A DNA stretch of 64,000 bases from Prochlorococcus sp. AG-673-L20 (GTDB lineage: Bacteria > Cyanobacteriota > Cyanobacteriia > PCC-6307 > Cyanobiaceae): assembly GCA_003211135.1 (NCBI GenBank), contig QCTN01000002.1, forward strand, positions 1 to 64,000, written 5' to 3'. How positions within the stretch are numbered: the stretch's first letter is position 1; the number at the start of each line of letters is the position of its first letter. Of the stretch, positions 33,155 through 44,610 are shown in pieces. Made by a program: the position numbers and the translations under genes. The notes below the pieces were generated by a model. It saw only the letters and a program-made list of their open reading frames with translations. It had not been told where the DNA came from and ran no database searches.

Positions 33155-34309
33155 ATGAATTATACTGAGCACAAAATTGAAATTAAACTATCAATTCAAG
33201 AAATAAATAAAGAAACATGGAATGAATTAAGAAAAGAAATCAACAATCCATTTTATGAATGGGAATGGCTCTATAACCTTGAGTTATCGAAAAGTGTCTC
33301 AAGACAAACTGGATGGCAACCTTTATATTTTATTGCTTATGAAAATGAAGAAATATGCGGCATAGCTCCACTTTTTCTTAAAAATCATAGTTATGGAGAA
33401 TTTATTTTTGATCAATCCTTTGCAAGATTAGCGGAAGATTTAAATTTAAATTATTATCCTAAGCTCATTGGGATGAGCCCTTACAGCCCTATTAATGGAT
33501 ATGAATTTTTATATAAAGAGAATACAAACAAAAACCATATTACAGATTCATTAATAAAAAATATTGATGACTTTGCGTTGAAAAATAATATCTTGAGTTG
33601 CAATTTCTTATATGTAAACGAAGATTGGGGCAAACATCTCCAATCATTAGGATATCAGGAATGGATAAATACAAGTAGTGAATGGAAGAGAAATGGTGAA
33701 AAGACATTTGATGATTTTTTATCCAGGTTCAACTCTAATCAAAGAAAAAACATTAAAAAAGAAAGAAAATCAATTTCAAAACAAAATCTCGAGATAAAAA
33801 TTCATACAGAAGAGAGTATAAATCTAGAAATTATTCAAAAAATGCATAATTTCTACGAACAGCATTGTTTGAGATGGGGAGTATGGGGTAGCAAATATCT
33901 TACCTCTGAATTTTTTGAAAACATTCTTGAAAATAGAAGAAATCTATTGTTGTTTAGTGCATCAAGAAATGATTCTGAAAGTACGATTGCAATGTCAATG
34001 TGCATAAAAAGTGAAAAAAATATATGGGGTAGATATTGGGGTAGTCAAGAAGAGGTACTTAATTTACATTTTGAATTATGCTATTACCAGCCTATTGAGT
34101 GGGCAATAAAAAATAACATTGAAAGTTTTGATCCTGGAGCAGGGGGTAAACACAAAAGAAGAAGAGGTTTTTATGCAAAAGGTACTAAAAGTTTTCACAA
34201 ATGGTTTAACAAAAACATGGAAGATATAATTACCCCTTGGTTAAATGAAGTTAATTTTCAAACTATGAAAGAAATTGAGTTAGAAAATAATTCTATCCCT
34301 TTTAAATAA
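33155..34309 (+). CDS. FemAB/GNAT-like 'peptidogalycan biosynthesis' family (DUF482-like)
   Basis: NPFYEWEWLYNLE; RFNSNQRKNIKKER; PGAGGKHKRRRGF. Confidence 0.85.
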   Translation: MNYTEHKIEIKLSIQEINKETWNELRKEINNPFYEWEWLYNLELSKSVSRQTGWQPLYFIAYENEEICGIAPLFLKNHSYGEFIFDQSFARLAEDLNLNYYPKLIGMSPYSPINGYEFLYKENTNKNHITDSLIKNIDDFALKNNILSCNFLYVNEDWGKHLQSLGYQEWINTSSEWKRNGEKTFDDFLSRFNSNQRKNIKKERKSISKQNLEIKIHTEESINLEIIQKMHNFYEQHCLRWGVWGSKYLTSEFFENILENRRNLLLFSASRNDSESTIAMSMCIKSEKNIWGRYWGSQEEVLNLHFELCYYQPIEWAIKNNIESFDPGAGGKHKRRRGFYAKGTKSFHKWFNKNMEDIITPWLNEVNFQTMKEIELENNSIPFK

Positions 34310-34368
34310 AATAAAAATTAATTTGTCTTAGCATTGCTTAATATTAATAATATAATTTTATTAAAAAT

Positions 34369-34761
34369 TTGAAGATGGATTTTATTAAAATATTTGAAAA
34401 AAAAATAGATATAGATAATGATTTATCTAATAGATATATTGATCTAGACCCAAATGGATATTTCATTATCAAGATAGATTTAGAAACAAAAAAAATTATC
34501 TTAGAACATTATTTAAATACTATTAATGAAGAGGGATATGCAATAGATCCAAAAACTAATGAGCCTATTAAATGTGACTCAAAAGAAATCAAAACTTGTA
34601 ATGAGACCTTCACAGGAATAAGCGCAAAAGAGATTGGAATAGCAATAACAGAAAAGCGTAATGATCTAATATCTAGATTTGATCATGCCTTATATTTAGG
34701 ACGAGAGTTACAAAAAGCAGAAGAATGTTTATACAAAGAATTACCCTACATACAAGATTAA
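34369..34761 (+). CDS. DUF4346-like conserved protein
   Basis: LDPNGYFIIKID...; YLGRELQKAEECL. Start codon uncertain. Confidence 0.75.
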   Translation: MKMDFIKIFEKKIDIDNDLSNRYIDLDPNGYFIIKIDLETKKIILEHYLNTINEEGYAIDPKTNEPIKCDSKEIKTCNETFTGISAKEIGIAITEKRNDLISRFDHALYLGRELQKAEECLYKELPYIQD

Positions 34762-34826
34762 GAAATTCAACTAAAGAATTCTAATTCTTGTTGAGATGCT
34801 AAATTAAATAAAAATATAAAAGATAA

Positions 34827-34919
34827 ATGAACATCATTTTTTATTTTGCATTTCTAGGTTTTGGTTTTGGAGCCGCTTTCTTATTAGATAAACTTTTAAG
34901 AGCAGTTAAATTAATTTAG
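34827..34919 (+). CDS. petL: Small single-TM peptide, probable cytochrome b6-f subunit PetL
   Basis: Not in the ORF track. Reads MNIIFYFAFLGFGFGAAFLLDKLLRAVKLI; length, single TM and ending resemble PetL (typical ...K-I-x-L-I end). Confidence 0.68.
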   Translation: MNIIFYFAFLGFGFGAAFLLDKLLRAVKLI

Positions 34920-34925
34920 AAAAAT

Positions 34926-36290
34926 TCATAAGGTTTTTATAACTTCTCCATATAAATCATATTCATCGGCAAAACAAATTTTTGCTTCAACAAATCTACC
35001 GATATAATTTTTTTCATCTGCATTATTTTTAATAGATAAAATGACATTACCATCTATTTCAGGAGCAAAGTTATAAGAACGTCCTATCAGTTCTTTATTT
35101 TCAGATATTTTTTCTACTAATACCTTAACTTTAGTACCTACATATAACTGATTTTTTTTCTTAGAAATAGTTTGTTGAATGGATATTATATTATCTTTTC
35201 TTGCATCAGCTACTTCTGCAGGTACCCTATTTGGTAAATCGAAAGCCTTTGTTCCTTCCTCCGGAGAAAAAATAAAAACGCCCACATGATCAAAATTATG
35301 CCTATGCAAAAAATCTAAAAGATGTTGAAAATGTTTTTGATTTTCTCCTGGGAACCCAACAATTAAGCTTGTTCTTAATACAGCAGATGGTATTTGCTCT
35401 CTTATTTGACTCAAAATTGATTCATTCAAAGAAGCTTGCCAAGGTCTATTCATGCTCTTTAGAACGTCTGGGTGACTGTGTTGCAAAGGAAGATCAAAAT
35501 AGGGAACTATATTATTTGAATCTTTAAAAGCTTTAATAACTTCCTCAGTTAAACCAGTTGGATATGCATAATGAATTCGTATCCAAGGAACTGAAACTTT
35601 AGACAATTCTCGCAAGAGTCTTGCTAAAGAGGGTTGACCATAAATATCTTGACCATAATTTGTTGTAATTTGACTAATTAGTATTATTTCTTGAATCCCT
35701 TGAGCTGCAAGATTTTTTGCTTCAGAAACTATAGATTCTATAGTCCTACTGCGTTGAGGACCTCTTAACTTAGGAATTATACAAAATGCACACTTATAAT
35801 CACACCCTTCTGCGATACGAAGATAAGCAACAAATTTATTTTTATCTACATAGCGTGGAATTTTTTCATCTGCAATAAATTCAGGTATTTTTGACACTTC
35901 ATTAACAATTTCCCCTTTCTCTACTCGATTGATAACATTAGCTATTCTATGATAATCACCCGTTCCTACTAAACCTTTTATTTCAGGCATTTCTTTTAAA
36001 AGTTCTTCTTTGAAATGCTGGGCCATACAACCAGCAACTATTACCTCTTTGCCTTGATCAGTAAATTCAATTATCTTCCTAATAGATTCTTCTCTAGCTG
36101 TTTCTATAAAACTACAAGTATTAACTACAACCACATTCGCATCTTCAATATCATTACCTACTTCATATCCCTCTTTATCTAATAACCCTTGCATATGTTC
36201 AGTATCAACAAGATTTTTCTCACAACCAACGTGACTAAAAGCAACCTTTGAAATTTTTTTATATTTTACATTTTGATTATTTTGCTTCAC
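34926..36290 (-). CDS. rimO: Ribosomal protein S12 methylthiotransferase
   Basis: Radical [37 protein letters not shown]. Confidence 0.95.
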   Translation of the reverse strand: MKQNNQNVKYKKISKVAFSHVGCEKNLVDTEHMQGLLDKEGYEVGNDIEDANVVVVNTCSFIETAREESIRKIIEFTDQGKEVIVAGCMAQHFKEELLKEMPEIKGLVGTGDYHRIANVINRVEKGEIVNEVSKIPEFIADEKIPRYVDKNKFVAYLRIAEGCDYKCAFCIIPKLRGPQRSRTIESIVSEAKNLAAQGIQEIILISQITTNYGQDIYGQPSLARLLRELSKVSVPWIRIHYAYPTGLTEEVIKAFKDSNNIVPYFDLPLQHSHPDVLKSMNRPWQASLNESILSQIREQIPSAVLRTSLIVGFPGENQKHFQHLLDFLHRHNFDHVGVFIFSPEEGTKAFDLPNRVPAEVADARKDNIISIQQTISKKKNQLYVGTKVKVLVEKISENKELIGRSYNFAPEIDGNVILSIKNNADEKNYIGRFVEAKICFADEYDLYGEVIKTL

Positions 36291-36397
36291 GTAATTTAGA
36301 TATTAGATAAAAATTAATCAACAAAGAAACTTGTTTATAAGTCTCATTCAAAGATAATATTAGAACAGATTCTGCAAATTACAAACATTAAAGATCT

Positions 36398-37336
36398 ATG
36401 GCTCTAAAGACTTTAAAAAGTAGAAATAAAAAAGATTTAAAATGGCCAAAAATTATAATTGCTATTCTAAGCACCATCGGATTAGTTGATACAGGTTCTA
36501 TTACTTTAAAAAATTGGGGATTATTTAAATCTCTTTCATGTCCTGGAATCAAAAATGGTTGCGAAACAGTTTTAAATAGTCCTTGGGGAACATTATTCGA
36601 GAATAGTCAATTCAATATTCCTCTCTCAATAGCAGGAGTTATTACTTATGGTTCAATACTAGGATTTTCAATATTTTTATCGCTGAATATAATTTCTCCT
36701 AAAGAAAAACTAAATAAGTTTATATGGTGGGTAATATTTTTAATCTCTTGTGCTTCTTCTGTATTTAGCATCCTTTTGATAAATATAATGTTGTTTAAAA
36801 TAAAAGCTTATTGTTTTTTTTGTATTCTTTCGGCAATTTTATCTATTTCCATCTTTATTATCTCTATGATTGGTGCAAAGTTTGAAAGTCGAGAACCTAT
36901 GTTTTATAGAGGATTAATTGTTGTTTTAACAGTTCTTATAGGAGGATTGATATGGTCAAATAGTGTTGACCCTTCTAATGCAATTGATATTTCAGATAGT
37001 ACAGAAAAAGTATCTCCTGCAATAACAACATCAAGCTCACCCCAGAAAATTAAGTTTGCTAAATTTCTAAGTGATAATAATATTAAAATGTTTAGCGCAT
37101 ACTGGTGTCCACATTGCCATGATCAAAAACAATTATTTGGCAAAAAAGCAGTTAAAGAGTTAATGATTATTGAGTGCGCACAAGACGGTAAAGATAATCA
37201 ATATAAACTTTGCAGAGAAAAACAGATTGAAGGGTTTCCATCATGGGAAATTAATGGTCAAATATATAGTGGGGTCAAAGATTTAAATGACTTGGCAATT
37301 ATGACTGAATATGAGGGCGATTCTAATTTTCAATAA
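36398..37336 (+). CDS. VKOR-thioredoxin fusion protein
   Basis: VKOR Cys motifs (SCPGIKNGCETV, CFFC) and thioredoxin-like SAYWCPHCHDQKQLF. Confidence 0.92.
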   Translation: MALKTLKSRNKKDLKWPKIIIAILSTIGLVDTGSITLKNWGLFKSLSCPGIKNGCETVLNSPWGTLFENSQFNIPLSIAGVITYGSILGFSIFLSLNIISPKEKLNKFIWWVIFLISCASSVFSILLINIMLFKIKAYCFFCILSAILSISIFIISMIGAKFESREPMFYRGLIVVLTVLIGGLIWSNSVDPSNAIDISDSTEKVSPAITTSSSPQKIKFAKFLSDNNIKMFSAYWCPHCHDQKQLFGKKAVKELMIIECAQDGKDNQYKLCREKQIEGFPSWEINGQIYSGVKDLNDLAIMTEYEGDSNFQ

Positions 37337-38990
37337 ACCTTTTAATTATTTCTTGATTTAATTGCTGCCTAGTATGGCATTTCCAAGTTGTTTCTTTAAT
37401 AGGAAAATCATCCCTATAATGACCTCCTCTACTTTCCTCTCGAAAAAGACAAGCTTTTAACAATAGCAATGTTGTAATTTGTCTATTATGCAAATCAAGC
37501 AATAAATTAAGACCTCTCCTATTTGGCTCACTTAATTTCAATTTTTGATCAATTTCTATTTTCTTAAGACACTCAAGCAAAGGATTTTTTTGTAATTGAT
37601 CTATCTCATCTTGAAGAGTATTTAAAAGTTCAATCATACTTTTTTCATTACGAGAAACACCTAAATTAGACCAACATGATTTTCTCAAATAATCAATCTT
37701 GTCTGACACACTTGAAATAAAATCCTCCTTTGGATTATCCATAAAAATTTCTTGAGTATATCTATCTAATCTTCGAAATTTATAAGGAGGGTTTAACTCA
37801 ATAGAAGACATTTTTCTTGCGAATACAAGACATTCCATAAGCGAATTACTAGCTAATCTATTTGCACCATGCACTCCTGTAGACGCCACTTCTCCAACGG
37901 CATAAAGTCCCTTTATTGTCGAAGATGCATTTAAATCAGTATGCACGCCTCCCATCCAATAGTGAGCTGCTGGAGCAACAGGAATCACTTCGTTTAGAGG
38001 ATTAACTCCATAATCTTGACATCTACTTATAATTGTTGGAAATCTTTCTACAATTTTTTCTGGATCAATAAATCTCAAATCCAGACCTACATGATCAACA
38101 TTGTTTTCTTGCATATTATTCATAATTGCTCTACTAACTTGATCTCTTGTAGCTAAATCACCATTTTGTAAATGCTTTACTGGGCTTTCGCCATTCTTAT
38201 CAACAAGAACTGCTCCCTCTCCTCGAAGGGCTTCAGAGATTAAAAAGCAAGGAGAACCATAATACTTTAAAGCTGTAGGATGAAATTGTATAAATTCTAA
38301 ATCCTCAATTGCAGCCCCAGCTTTCCATGAAAGAGCAATTCCTTCTCCAGAAGATTGTGCAGGATTTGTAGTGTTAGTAAATAAGTGTCCGCCTCCTCCT
38401 GTAGCTAAAACAACAGCTTTAGAAGTAATCCAATATAAATTAGATCCATCTAAGACCTGAACCCCTCTACATACTTCGTTTTCAATAAGCAATTCCGTCA
38501 CTCTCACACCTCTACAATGCAAAATATTCTCCTTGTTTTCGATATGATCCTCTAAGACTTCTACGAGTGCTCTGCCTGTTCTATCTTTAACATGTAAAAC
38601 TCTTCTGCAAGAATGGGCCGCTTCTAAAGTTGTTGATAGTTGATCAGAGCTTTGATCAAAAATCATACCTAAATTTTGTAACCTATTAACACAACCTGGA
38701 GCCTCTTTTACAAGCATTTCAACAGCAGATATATCACATAAATCATCTCCAGCTTTTAAGGTATCTTCCACATGAAGAGCAAAAGAATCTTCAGGTCTAA
38801 TTACTGATGCAATCCCTCCTTGAGCCCATCTACTCGATGATATTTTACTTGTATTCCTATTTAAAAGAAGGACATTTAAATTTTCTGGCAATTCCAAACA
38901 GGTCATCAAACCAGCTGCTCCTGCACCTATGACAATCACATCCCATTTATCAATAGATATTGTTTCTTGCGAAAATGGCGGTCTTAACAT
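37323..38990 (-). CDS. nadB: L-aspartate oxidase
   Basis: VIVIGAGAAGLMTCLEL; SSRWAQGGIASV; GLYAVGEVASTGVHGANRLASNSLMECLVFA. Confidence 0.95.
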   Translation of the reverse strand: MLRPPFSQETISIDKWDVIVIGAGAAGLMTCLELPENLNVLLLNRNTSKISSSRWAQGGIASVIRPEDSFALHVEDTLKAGDDLCDISAVEMLVKEAPGCVNRLQNLGMIFDQSSDQLSTTLEAAHSCRRVLHVKDRTGRALVEVLEDHIENKENILHCRGVRVTELLIENEVCRGVQVLDGSNLYWITSKAVVLATGGGGHLFTNTTNPAQSSGEGIALSWKAGAAIEDLEFIQFHPTALKYYGSPCFLISEALRGEGAVLVDKNGESPVKHLQNGDLATRDQVSRAIMNNMQENNVDHVGLDLRFIDPEKIVERFPTIISRCQDYGVNPLNEVIPVAPAAHYWMGGVHTDLNASSTIKGLYAVGEVASTGVHGANRLASNSLMECLVFARKMSSIELNPPYKFRRLDRYTQEIFMDNPKEDFISSVSDKIDYLRKSCWSNLGVSRNEKSMIELLNTLQDEIDQLQKNPLLECLKKIEIDQKLKLSEPNRRGLNLLLDLHNRQITTLLLLKACLFREESRGGHYRDDFPIKETTWKCHTRQQLNQEIIKRFIEN

Positions 38991-39757
38991 TAAACCAATC
39001 CACTCAGTGTTGGTTGAATAATTGCTAGAAAAATAAAGATACCATCTACAATTAAAGTAGTTTGAATTACATAACTTGATACTAAAAGTGCCTTCCCATT
39101 TATCGAATTAGGTATAGCAGAATTAAAAATTTCTTTTGATATGAGCCAAAGTATTAATGCCGCTAAAATAATAATAGAAAAAGATTTTAACTGAATAAGA
39201 TTTTCGGAAGTTTTCTGAAGTATTAATGGAGCATTATCAGAATCCGCGGTAATAACCTCCTTCCATTGATCCATTATTCCGGTCAAAAATATTGTCAAAT
39301 CTGTAATAGCCGTTCCAAATAAAGACGAAATATAAAAACTTGAACCGATTTTCCATTTTGTTCCAAGTCCGACTATAGCAAGAGGTAATGCCACTGCTTC
39401 AACTGGGATATGTAGAATAGGATAAGCACTTAACCATCCCCAAAATAAGCAACCTCCAAGCCAACTTCCTGAGACTCCGAATAATAAGGAGCCTACAATA
39501 AACCATTTATCTGCCTCTTTTCTAGATAATAAAAAAGCCGCAGCAAGGATAATAAAAGTAGCGCAAAGAGCACTAATAGGGCCGAATCTAACCCATGGTG
39601 CCTGTACAAAAATTGGCAAAATCACAAAGAAAGAAGACCATAGTCTCAATGCAATTGGTCTAGATAAAAAAGTACTTTTAACAATATCCAATTGATTATG
39701 AAATCTATGTTTCACATTATCTTTCACTTCTAAATTTTTAGTAATTAATTCTTCCAA
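38990..39757 (-). CDS. DUF3120-like integral membrane protein
   Basis: Multiple TM segments; cyanobacterial conserved pattern WGWLSAYPILHIPVEAVALPLA. Confidence 0.75.
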   Translation of the reverse strand: MEELITKNLEVKDNVKHRFHNQLDIVKSTFLSRPIALRLWSSFFVILPIFVQAPWVRFGPISALCATFIILAAAFLLSRKEADKWFIVGSLLFGVSGSWLGGCLFWGWLSAYPILHIPVEAVALPLAIVGLGTKWKIGSSFYISSLFGTAITDLTIFLTGIMDQWKEVITADSDNAPLILQKTSENLIQLKSFSIIILAALILWLISKEIFNSAIPNSINGKALLVSSYVIQTTLIVDGIFIFLAIIQPTLSGLV

Positions 39758-39942
39758 TGCATTTAGGCTTTAAAATTTTTGAATTAATTTAGATCTAGTT
39801 TAATAAAACTGTAGATGACATATTTTATTAATTTAATAGTTGAAATAAATTAACCATTTTTAGTATTTTAAGATTATTTAATATACTTTGAGTCTTATAT
39901 GAGTTTACAATAAATACAAAGATAAAAGTTTGGTCTTTAATT

Positions 39943-41355
39943 GTGTGGAAAGAATTTAAATATAAAGAGGACTCTAATGATCTTTTGATTCCGAATATTA
40001 ACTACCAAATTAGTCCAGCAGAAATTGAAAGTATTGAAAATAATTCTATTGCTGAAGAAATAGGGTTTGAATCAGGTGATTCGATTATTAGTATTAATGG
40101 GAAGAAACCAAGAGACTTGATTGATTATCAGATTCTGATTAGTGAAGAAATTTTAGATATAAAGGTATTGGATAAAAATAAGAAGATTCATAATATTAGT
40201 ATTGAAAAAGATCAAGATGAAAATTTAGGTATTAATTTTAAAGATGCATTATTTGACTCAATCAAACAATGTAATAATAAGTGCCCGTTTTGCTTTATAG
40301 ATCAACAACCAAATGGTAAGAGAAAAAGTCTTTACGTAAAAGATGACGACTATAGATTAAGTTTTCTATACGGTTCATATCTAACGCTAACCAATTTAAA
40401 TAAAGATGACTGGAATAGAATATCTACTCAAAAACTATCACCGCTTTTTATTTCCATACATGCCACTGAACCAAAGACCCGAGAAAAATTATTAAAAAAT
40501 AAAAAAGCAAGTCAAATTCTTGACCAAATTGAATGGTTAGAACAAAATACAATCCAAATACACGCTCAAATAGTTGTATGTCCTGAAATTAACGATGGTA
40601 ATATCTTAGAAAAATCTATTTACGATCTTGCTAAATTTCATAAAAAAAGTTTTAAAACAGTACTGTCAACAGCCATAGTTCCAGTAGGCCTCACAAAGTT
40701 TAGGCCTGCAAACGATGGCCTAATAGCAATAAACAAAGAATATGCAAGAAAAATTATTAAACAAGTGGAAAAAATTCAAACCTCTCTACAAAAAAGTATT
40801 GGTACTCGCTTTTGTTGGCTTGCCGACGAATGGTACTTAATAGCAGGTCTCAAGTTACCAAGCTATAAAACATATGAAAATATGCCCCAAGAATCTAATG
40901 GAGTAGGTTCAATAAGAAGTTTTCTTAAAACATTGGAAACTAAAACAAAATCTCTTCCTGAAAAATTAGATAAACAAAGAAAAGTCAGTTGGATTGTTGG
41001 GAAATTAGTTTACGAAGCACTACTTCCAACAGTGAACAAACTTAATAAAATTGATGGCCTCACAATTAATTTATATGGCTTGCCAAGTATCTATTGGGGT
41101 CAAGATCAAGTTGTAACTGGGCTTTTAACTGGTGAAGATTTAATTACTGGATTAAAAAATAAGGACCTAGGAGAAAGTATATTCATACCATCAATCATGC
41201 TAAAACTTAATAGTGATTTGTTTTTGGATGACAAAAATATAACTGAAGTTTCAAATAAACTGAAAACTAATATTCACGTTCTTGATGATACAAATGATAT
41301 TATTAGTAATCTAATAGGTTTATCTAATAAAAAAAAAATACTTGATTATGCTTAG
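39943..41355 (+). CDS. DUF512/TIGR03279-like Fe-S oxidoreductase with PDZ-like N-terminus (GTG start)
   Basis: CNNKCPFCFIDQQPNGKRKSLYVKDDDYRLSFLYGSYLTLTN; IHATEPKTREKLLKNKKAS. Confidence 0.9.
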   Translation: MWKEFKYKEDSNDLLIPNINYQISPAEIESIENNSIAEEIGFESGDSIISINGKKPRDLIDYQILISEEILDIKVLDKNKKIHNISIEKDQDENLGINFKDALFDSIKQCNNKCPFCFIDQQPNGKRKSLYVKDDDYRLSFLYGSYLTLTNLNKDDWNRISTQKLSPLFISIHATEPKTREKLLKNKKASQILDQIEWLEQNTIQIHAQIVVCPEINDGNILEKSIYDLAKFHKKSFKTVLSTAIVPVGLTKFRPANDGLIAINKEYARKIIKQVEKIQTSLQKSIGTRFCWLADEWYLIAGLKLPSYKTYENMPQESNGVGSIRSFLKTLETKTKSLPEKLDKQRKVSWIVGKLVYEALLPTVNKLNKIDGLTINLYGLPSIYWGQDQVVTGLLTGEDLITGLKNKDLGESIFIPSIMLKLNSDLFLDDKNITEVSNKLKTNIHVLDDTNDIISNLIGLSNKKKILDYA

Positions 41356-42778
41356 AAAACTTATATATCCAATTTTAGTTTTTCCTTTTTGTTTGTATAT
41401 TAATTCTCAAGAAGCTCTATTAAGTAAGACCAACAATAATATTGAAGAAATACTTCAGGAAAACGAAAGCCAAATATTCCTAAATTATTCGGAAATAGAA
41501 GAAATTACTTTAAAGAATAATCAAGAACTTAAAGCATTAGAAAATTTAATCAATTCAACCAAGTTTACTCTTTCGAGCAAAATCGCTAAAAGATATCCCT
41601 CATTAGATTTTCAAGCCAGTGGATTACCTAAATATGTTTCGGGCAAAAATTATACTAGCAACTCAACTACTACAAAGACCTCACAATTTTCAGCAAATCC
41701 CTCCCTTAATATTAAATTAGACTTAATAGACCCTCTTAGGGGATCTGAAATTAAAATAGCTAGAAAAAATTATGAAATAGCTAAAAATAACTATGCGATT
41801 AAAAAGAAAGATCTCATAAAAGAAGCAAAATCTAGATACCACAAATTGCAAAAGTCTTATCAGGATATTATTAACAAAACGTTATCTCTTGAATTGTCAA
41901 TTAGAAGTCTGAAAGATGCTCAGTCTAAATTTGATGCAGGGATAGGCACAAAATTTGAAGTTCTTGAAGCTGAGGCACAATTATCTAGAGATAGGCAATC
42001 ACTAAATGAGAAAAAAATTCAGAATCAGATTAATAAGATTGCACTAAAAGAAATCCTAAATATAAATGGGGACTTAGCGATTAATAAAAAGCAAAAATTA
42101 ATAGGTTTCTGGAACCATAAATTAAACAAGAATATAACTGAAGGTTTAGACAAGAGCCTTTCACTCAAAAATATGAATCTAAAAAAATCAATCAAAGAAA
42201 ATCAAGCTAAGAATTATCTGAATACTTACAAACCAAATGTTTATATAAGTAATATATTTACTAGTTCATTTTCTAAGGGTGATTCTTTATCAGTCGGAAT
42301 AGATCCTGAAAAATCTGGATCTTCATATACAAATTCTGTCAGCTTAAATTTTGGTTGGAATATTTTTGACGGCGGTCAAAATAAAAATTTATACAAATCA
42401 AGCAAAGCTGATGCTAGAGCAGAAGATTACTCCTACAAAAATCTTGAAAATGTTTTAAAGACAAATATTAGTAAAGCTTATTTGCAATTAAAATTAAATG
42501 AAGAAAAAATTCTTTCATCTCTTAAAGAAATCTCTTCTACAGAGGAGTCCTTAAGATTAGCAAGATTAAGATATGATGTAGGAATATCTACACTGAAAGA
42601 TGTTCTTGTAAGACAAAAAGAGTTAAGTAATGCTAATTCAAAAAATATTGATGCAATTTATAATTACAATTTAAATTTAGATGAATTAGAGAGATTGACT
42701 TTTCTTGAAATAAGTAATATTTGTAATGAAAATGAAAGTTTTATAAAAAATGACATCCAATCTATTTGCAATATCTGA
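41342..42778 (+). CDS. TolC-family outer-membrane efflux protein
   Basis: Paired OEP-type helical repeats (AQSKFDAGIGTKFEVLEAEAQLSRDRQSL; ARLRYDVGISTLKDVLVRQKELSNA). Confidence 0.92.
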   Translation: MIMLRKLIYPILVFPFCLYINSQEALLSKTNNNIEEILQENESQIFLNYSEIEEITLKNNQELKALENLINSTKFTLSSKIAKRYPSLDFQASGLPKYVSGKNYTSNSTTTKTSQFSANPSLNIKLDLIDPLRGSEIKIARKNYEIAKNNYAIKKKDLIKEAKSRYHKLQKSYQDIINKTLSLELSIRSLKDAQSKFDAGIGTKFEVLEAEAQLSRDRQSLNEKKIQNQINKIALKEILNINGDLAINKKQKLIGFWNHKLNKNITEGLDKSLSLKNMNLKKSIKENQAKNYLNTYKPNVYISNIFTSSFSKGDSLSVGIDPEKSGSSYTNSVSLNFGWNIFDGGQNKNLYKSSKADARAEDYSYKNLENVLKTNISKAYLQLKLNEEKILSSLKEISSTEESLRLARLRYDVGISTLKDVLVRQKELSNANSKNIDAIYNYNLNLDELERLTFLEISNICNENESFIKNDIQSICNI

Positions 42779-43578
42779 ATATGAATAAAAATAATCTAAC
42801 TAATCAACAGTTAAAAGATTTAGATTCTTTATTTGAATTAGTTAGTGATCGCCAATTACAAGACTTTGGAAACATCAGTGCTAGCAACAAGTCAGATGGT
42901 TCCTTAATTACGAGTTGTGATTTATGGAGCGATAAAACGATTGTAAAAGCTTTATCTAAAATTGCTCCGAATGAAGGGGTTCTTAGTGAAGAAGGAGGAA
43001 AGTTAGTTCCTAATACAAATGCTTATTGGATAGTAGATCCTCTTGATGGAACCACAAATTTTGCTGCAGGAATTCCATATTGGTCAATTTCCGTAGCAAG
43101 ATTTGTAGATGGTGTCCCTCAATCATCCTTTCTAATCATTCCTACATTAAAGAAAAAATTTTTGGCAATCAAAGGAGAAGGTGTTTGGCTTAATAACAAA
43201 AAAATTAAAGGTAATAATAATCAAAGAAGTGAATGCGTATCTTTATGCAGTAGATCTATTAAAATTTTACAAAAAAATCCTAGTTCTATATTTCCAGGAA
43301 AAATAAGACTTCTTGGTGTATCTAGTTTAAATTTAACAAGCGTTGCCATGGGACAAACTTTTGGAGCAATAGAATCAACTCCTAAAATATGGGATATTGC
43401 GGCAGCATGGCTATTACTTGAGGAGCTAAATTGTTCAATTGAATGGTTAGAAATGAACCCTATGCATTTAACTGCAGAACAAGATTTACAAGATACTAAT
43501 TTTCCTTTAATTGCTTCTAGCTCAAGAGAAAAAATGAAAGTCTTAAGACCATGGGGTAATTTATTAGTGGAAAAATAG
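42766..43578 (+). CDS. Inositol monophosphatase family protein
   Basis: LSEEGG, WIVDPLDGTTNFAAGIPYWSIS, WDIAAAWLLLEE. Confidence 0.93.
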   Translation: MQYLNMNKNNLTNQQLKDLDSLFELVSDRQLQDFGNISASNKSDGSLITSCDLWSDKTIVKALSKIAPNEGVLSEEGGKLVPNTNAYWIVDPLDGTTNFAAGIPYWSISVARFVDGVPQSSFLIIPTLKKKFLAIKGEGVWLNNKKIKGNNNQRSECVSLCSRSIKILQKNPSSIFPGKIRLLGVSSLNLTSVAMGQTFGAIESTPKIWDIAAAWLLLEELNCSIEWLEMNPMHLTAEQDLQDTNFPLIASSSREKMKVLRPWGNLLVEK

Positions 43579-43651
43579 TTGCATCATAAATATATAAAAG
43601 ACTTGAAAAATATCCCTATTAGATACAATAAATAAGATTTGAGATAAGTAT

Positions 43652-44578
43652 TTGAAGAGAATTGATATGCAGCGCAGTACAACATGGGTTATTAAAAGTT
43701 TATGGGGAGCTTGTGAAAGATGGAGTAAGTCAGATTGTATTGATTTAAGCGCTGCTTTTGCATATTACACTCTTCAGTCCTTCTTTCCGATACTACTTAT
43801 TTCTCTTTCAATAGCTTCCTGGTTTCTAGGAAAGCAAGAGGGTTTAGATCAACAAATCATATCTGTGGCAGCTCAAATTTTACCTCCATCGGTTGTTGAA
43901 TTAGTTGAAACAACATTATTCAAATTAATTGATCAAGGCTTTGGAGCAGGTATTTTAGGAGCTATGTTTTTACTGTTCACTGCTGGCAACGCTTACTTAT
44001 CACTTCAAAGAGGTTCAGACAGGCTTTGGGAAGACGAGCTTCCTTCTAGAAGAATAAACTCTGCCTGGCAAGAGCAAGCATCAAGATTTCTTAGGAACAG
44101 AATTGAAGCTTTCTTAATAGTATTTTTTATAGGTTTTTTAATGGTGTTAGATCAAATCAGTGCAAATCTCAGAATGATTCCAACTACTGTTTTAGAAAAT
44201 ATATCAAATTCTAGTAATTTTTTATCTGAATTCATTATAAAATTACCACTCTTACAAGTTGGTCAATTTGCTTTACCACTGATAGGATTTTCATTAATGG
44301 CTTTATTACTTCAAGCACTATTACCTAGTAGAAAAGTTCCCTTAAGACCACTAATACCCGGTTCAATTATGATCGGAATTGGACTAACTACTCTTAATCT
44401 TGCAGTTAGTAAGAGTATTCTTTCCCTTGGGGCAAGATTTCAAGCATATGGTTTTATTGGAGGTTTTTTAGTACTAACTTTATGGGTTTGGCTTTTAGGC
44501 GTTATTTTGTATTTTGGACAATGTTGGAGTGTTGTTATAGCTAGTATGTCTTTGACAAAGAAGAGAAGCAAAAATTAA
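43652..44578 (+). CDS. YihY/BrkB family membrane protein
   Basis: LSAAFAYYTLQSFFPILLI and multiple TM segments; TTG start or ATG at 43667. Confidence 0.88.
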   Translation: MKRIDMQRSTTWVIKSLWGACERWSKSDCIDLSAAFAYYTLQSFFPILLISLSIASWFLGKQEGLDQQIISVAAQILPPSVVELVETTLFKLIDQGFGAGILGAMFLLFTAGNAYLSLQRGSDRLWEDELPSRRINSAWQEQASRFLRNRIEAFLIVFFIGFLMVLDQISANLRMIPTTVLENISNSSNFLSEFIIKLPLLQVGQFALPLIGFSLMALLLQALLPSRKVPLRPLIPGSIMIGIGLTTLNLAVSKSILSLGARFQAYGFIGGFLVLTLWVWLLGVILYFGQCWSVVIASMSLTKKRSKN

Positions 44579-44610
44579 TTCTAAAAGAAAGACATCTTTC
44601 CATTTTTAAA

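Noticed and set aside
36398-37336. VKOR-thioredoxin fusion as a novel architecture
   Set aside because: This fusion is already known in cyanobacteria.
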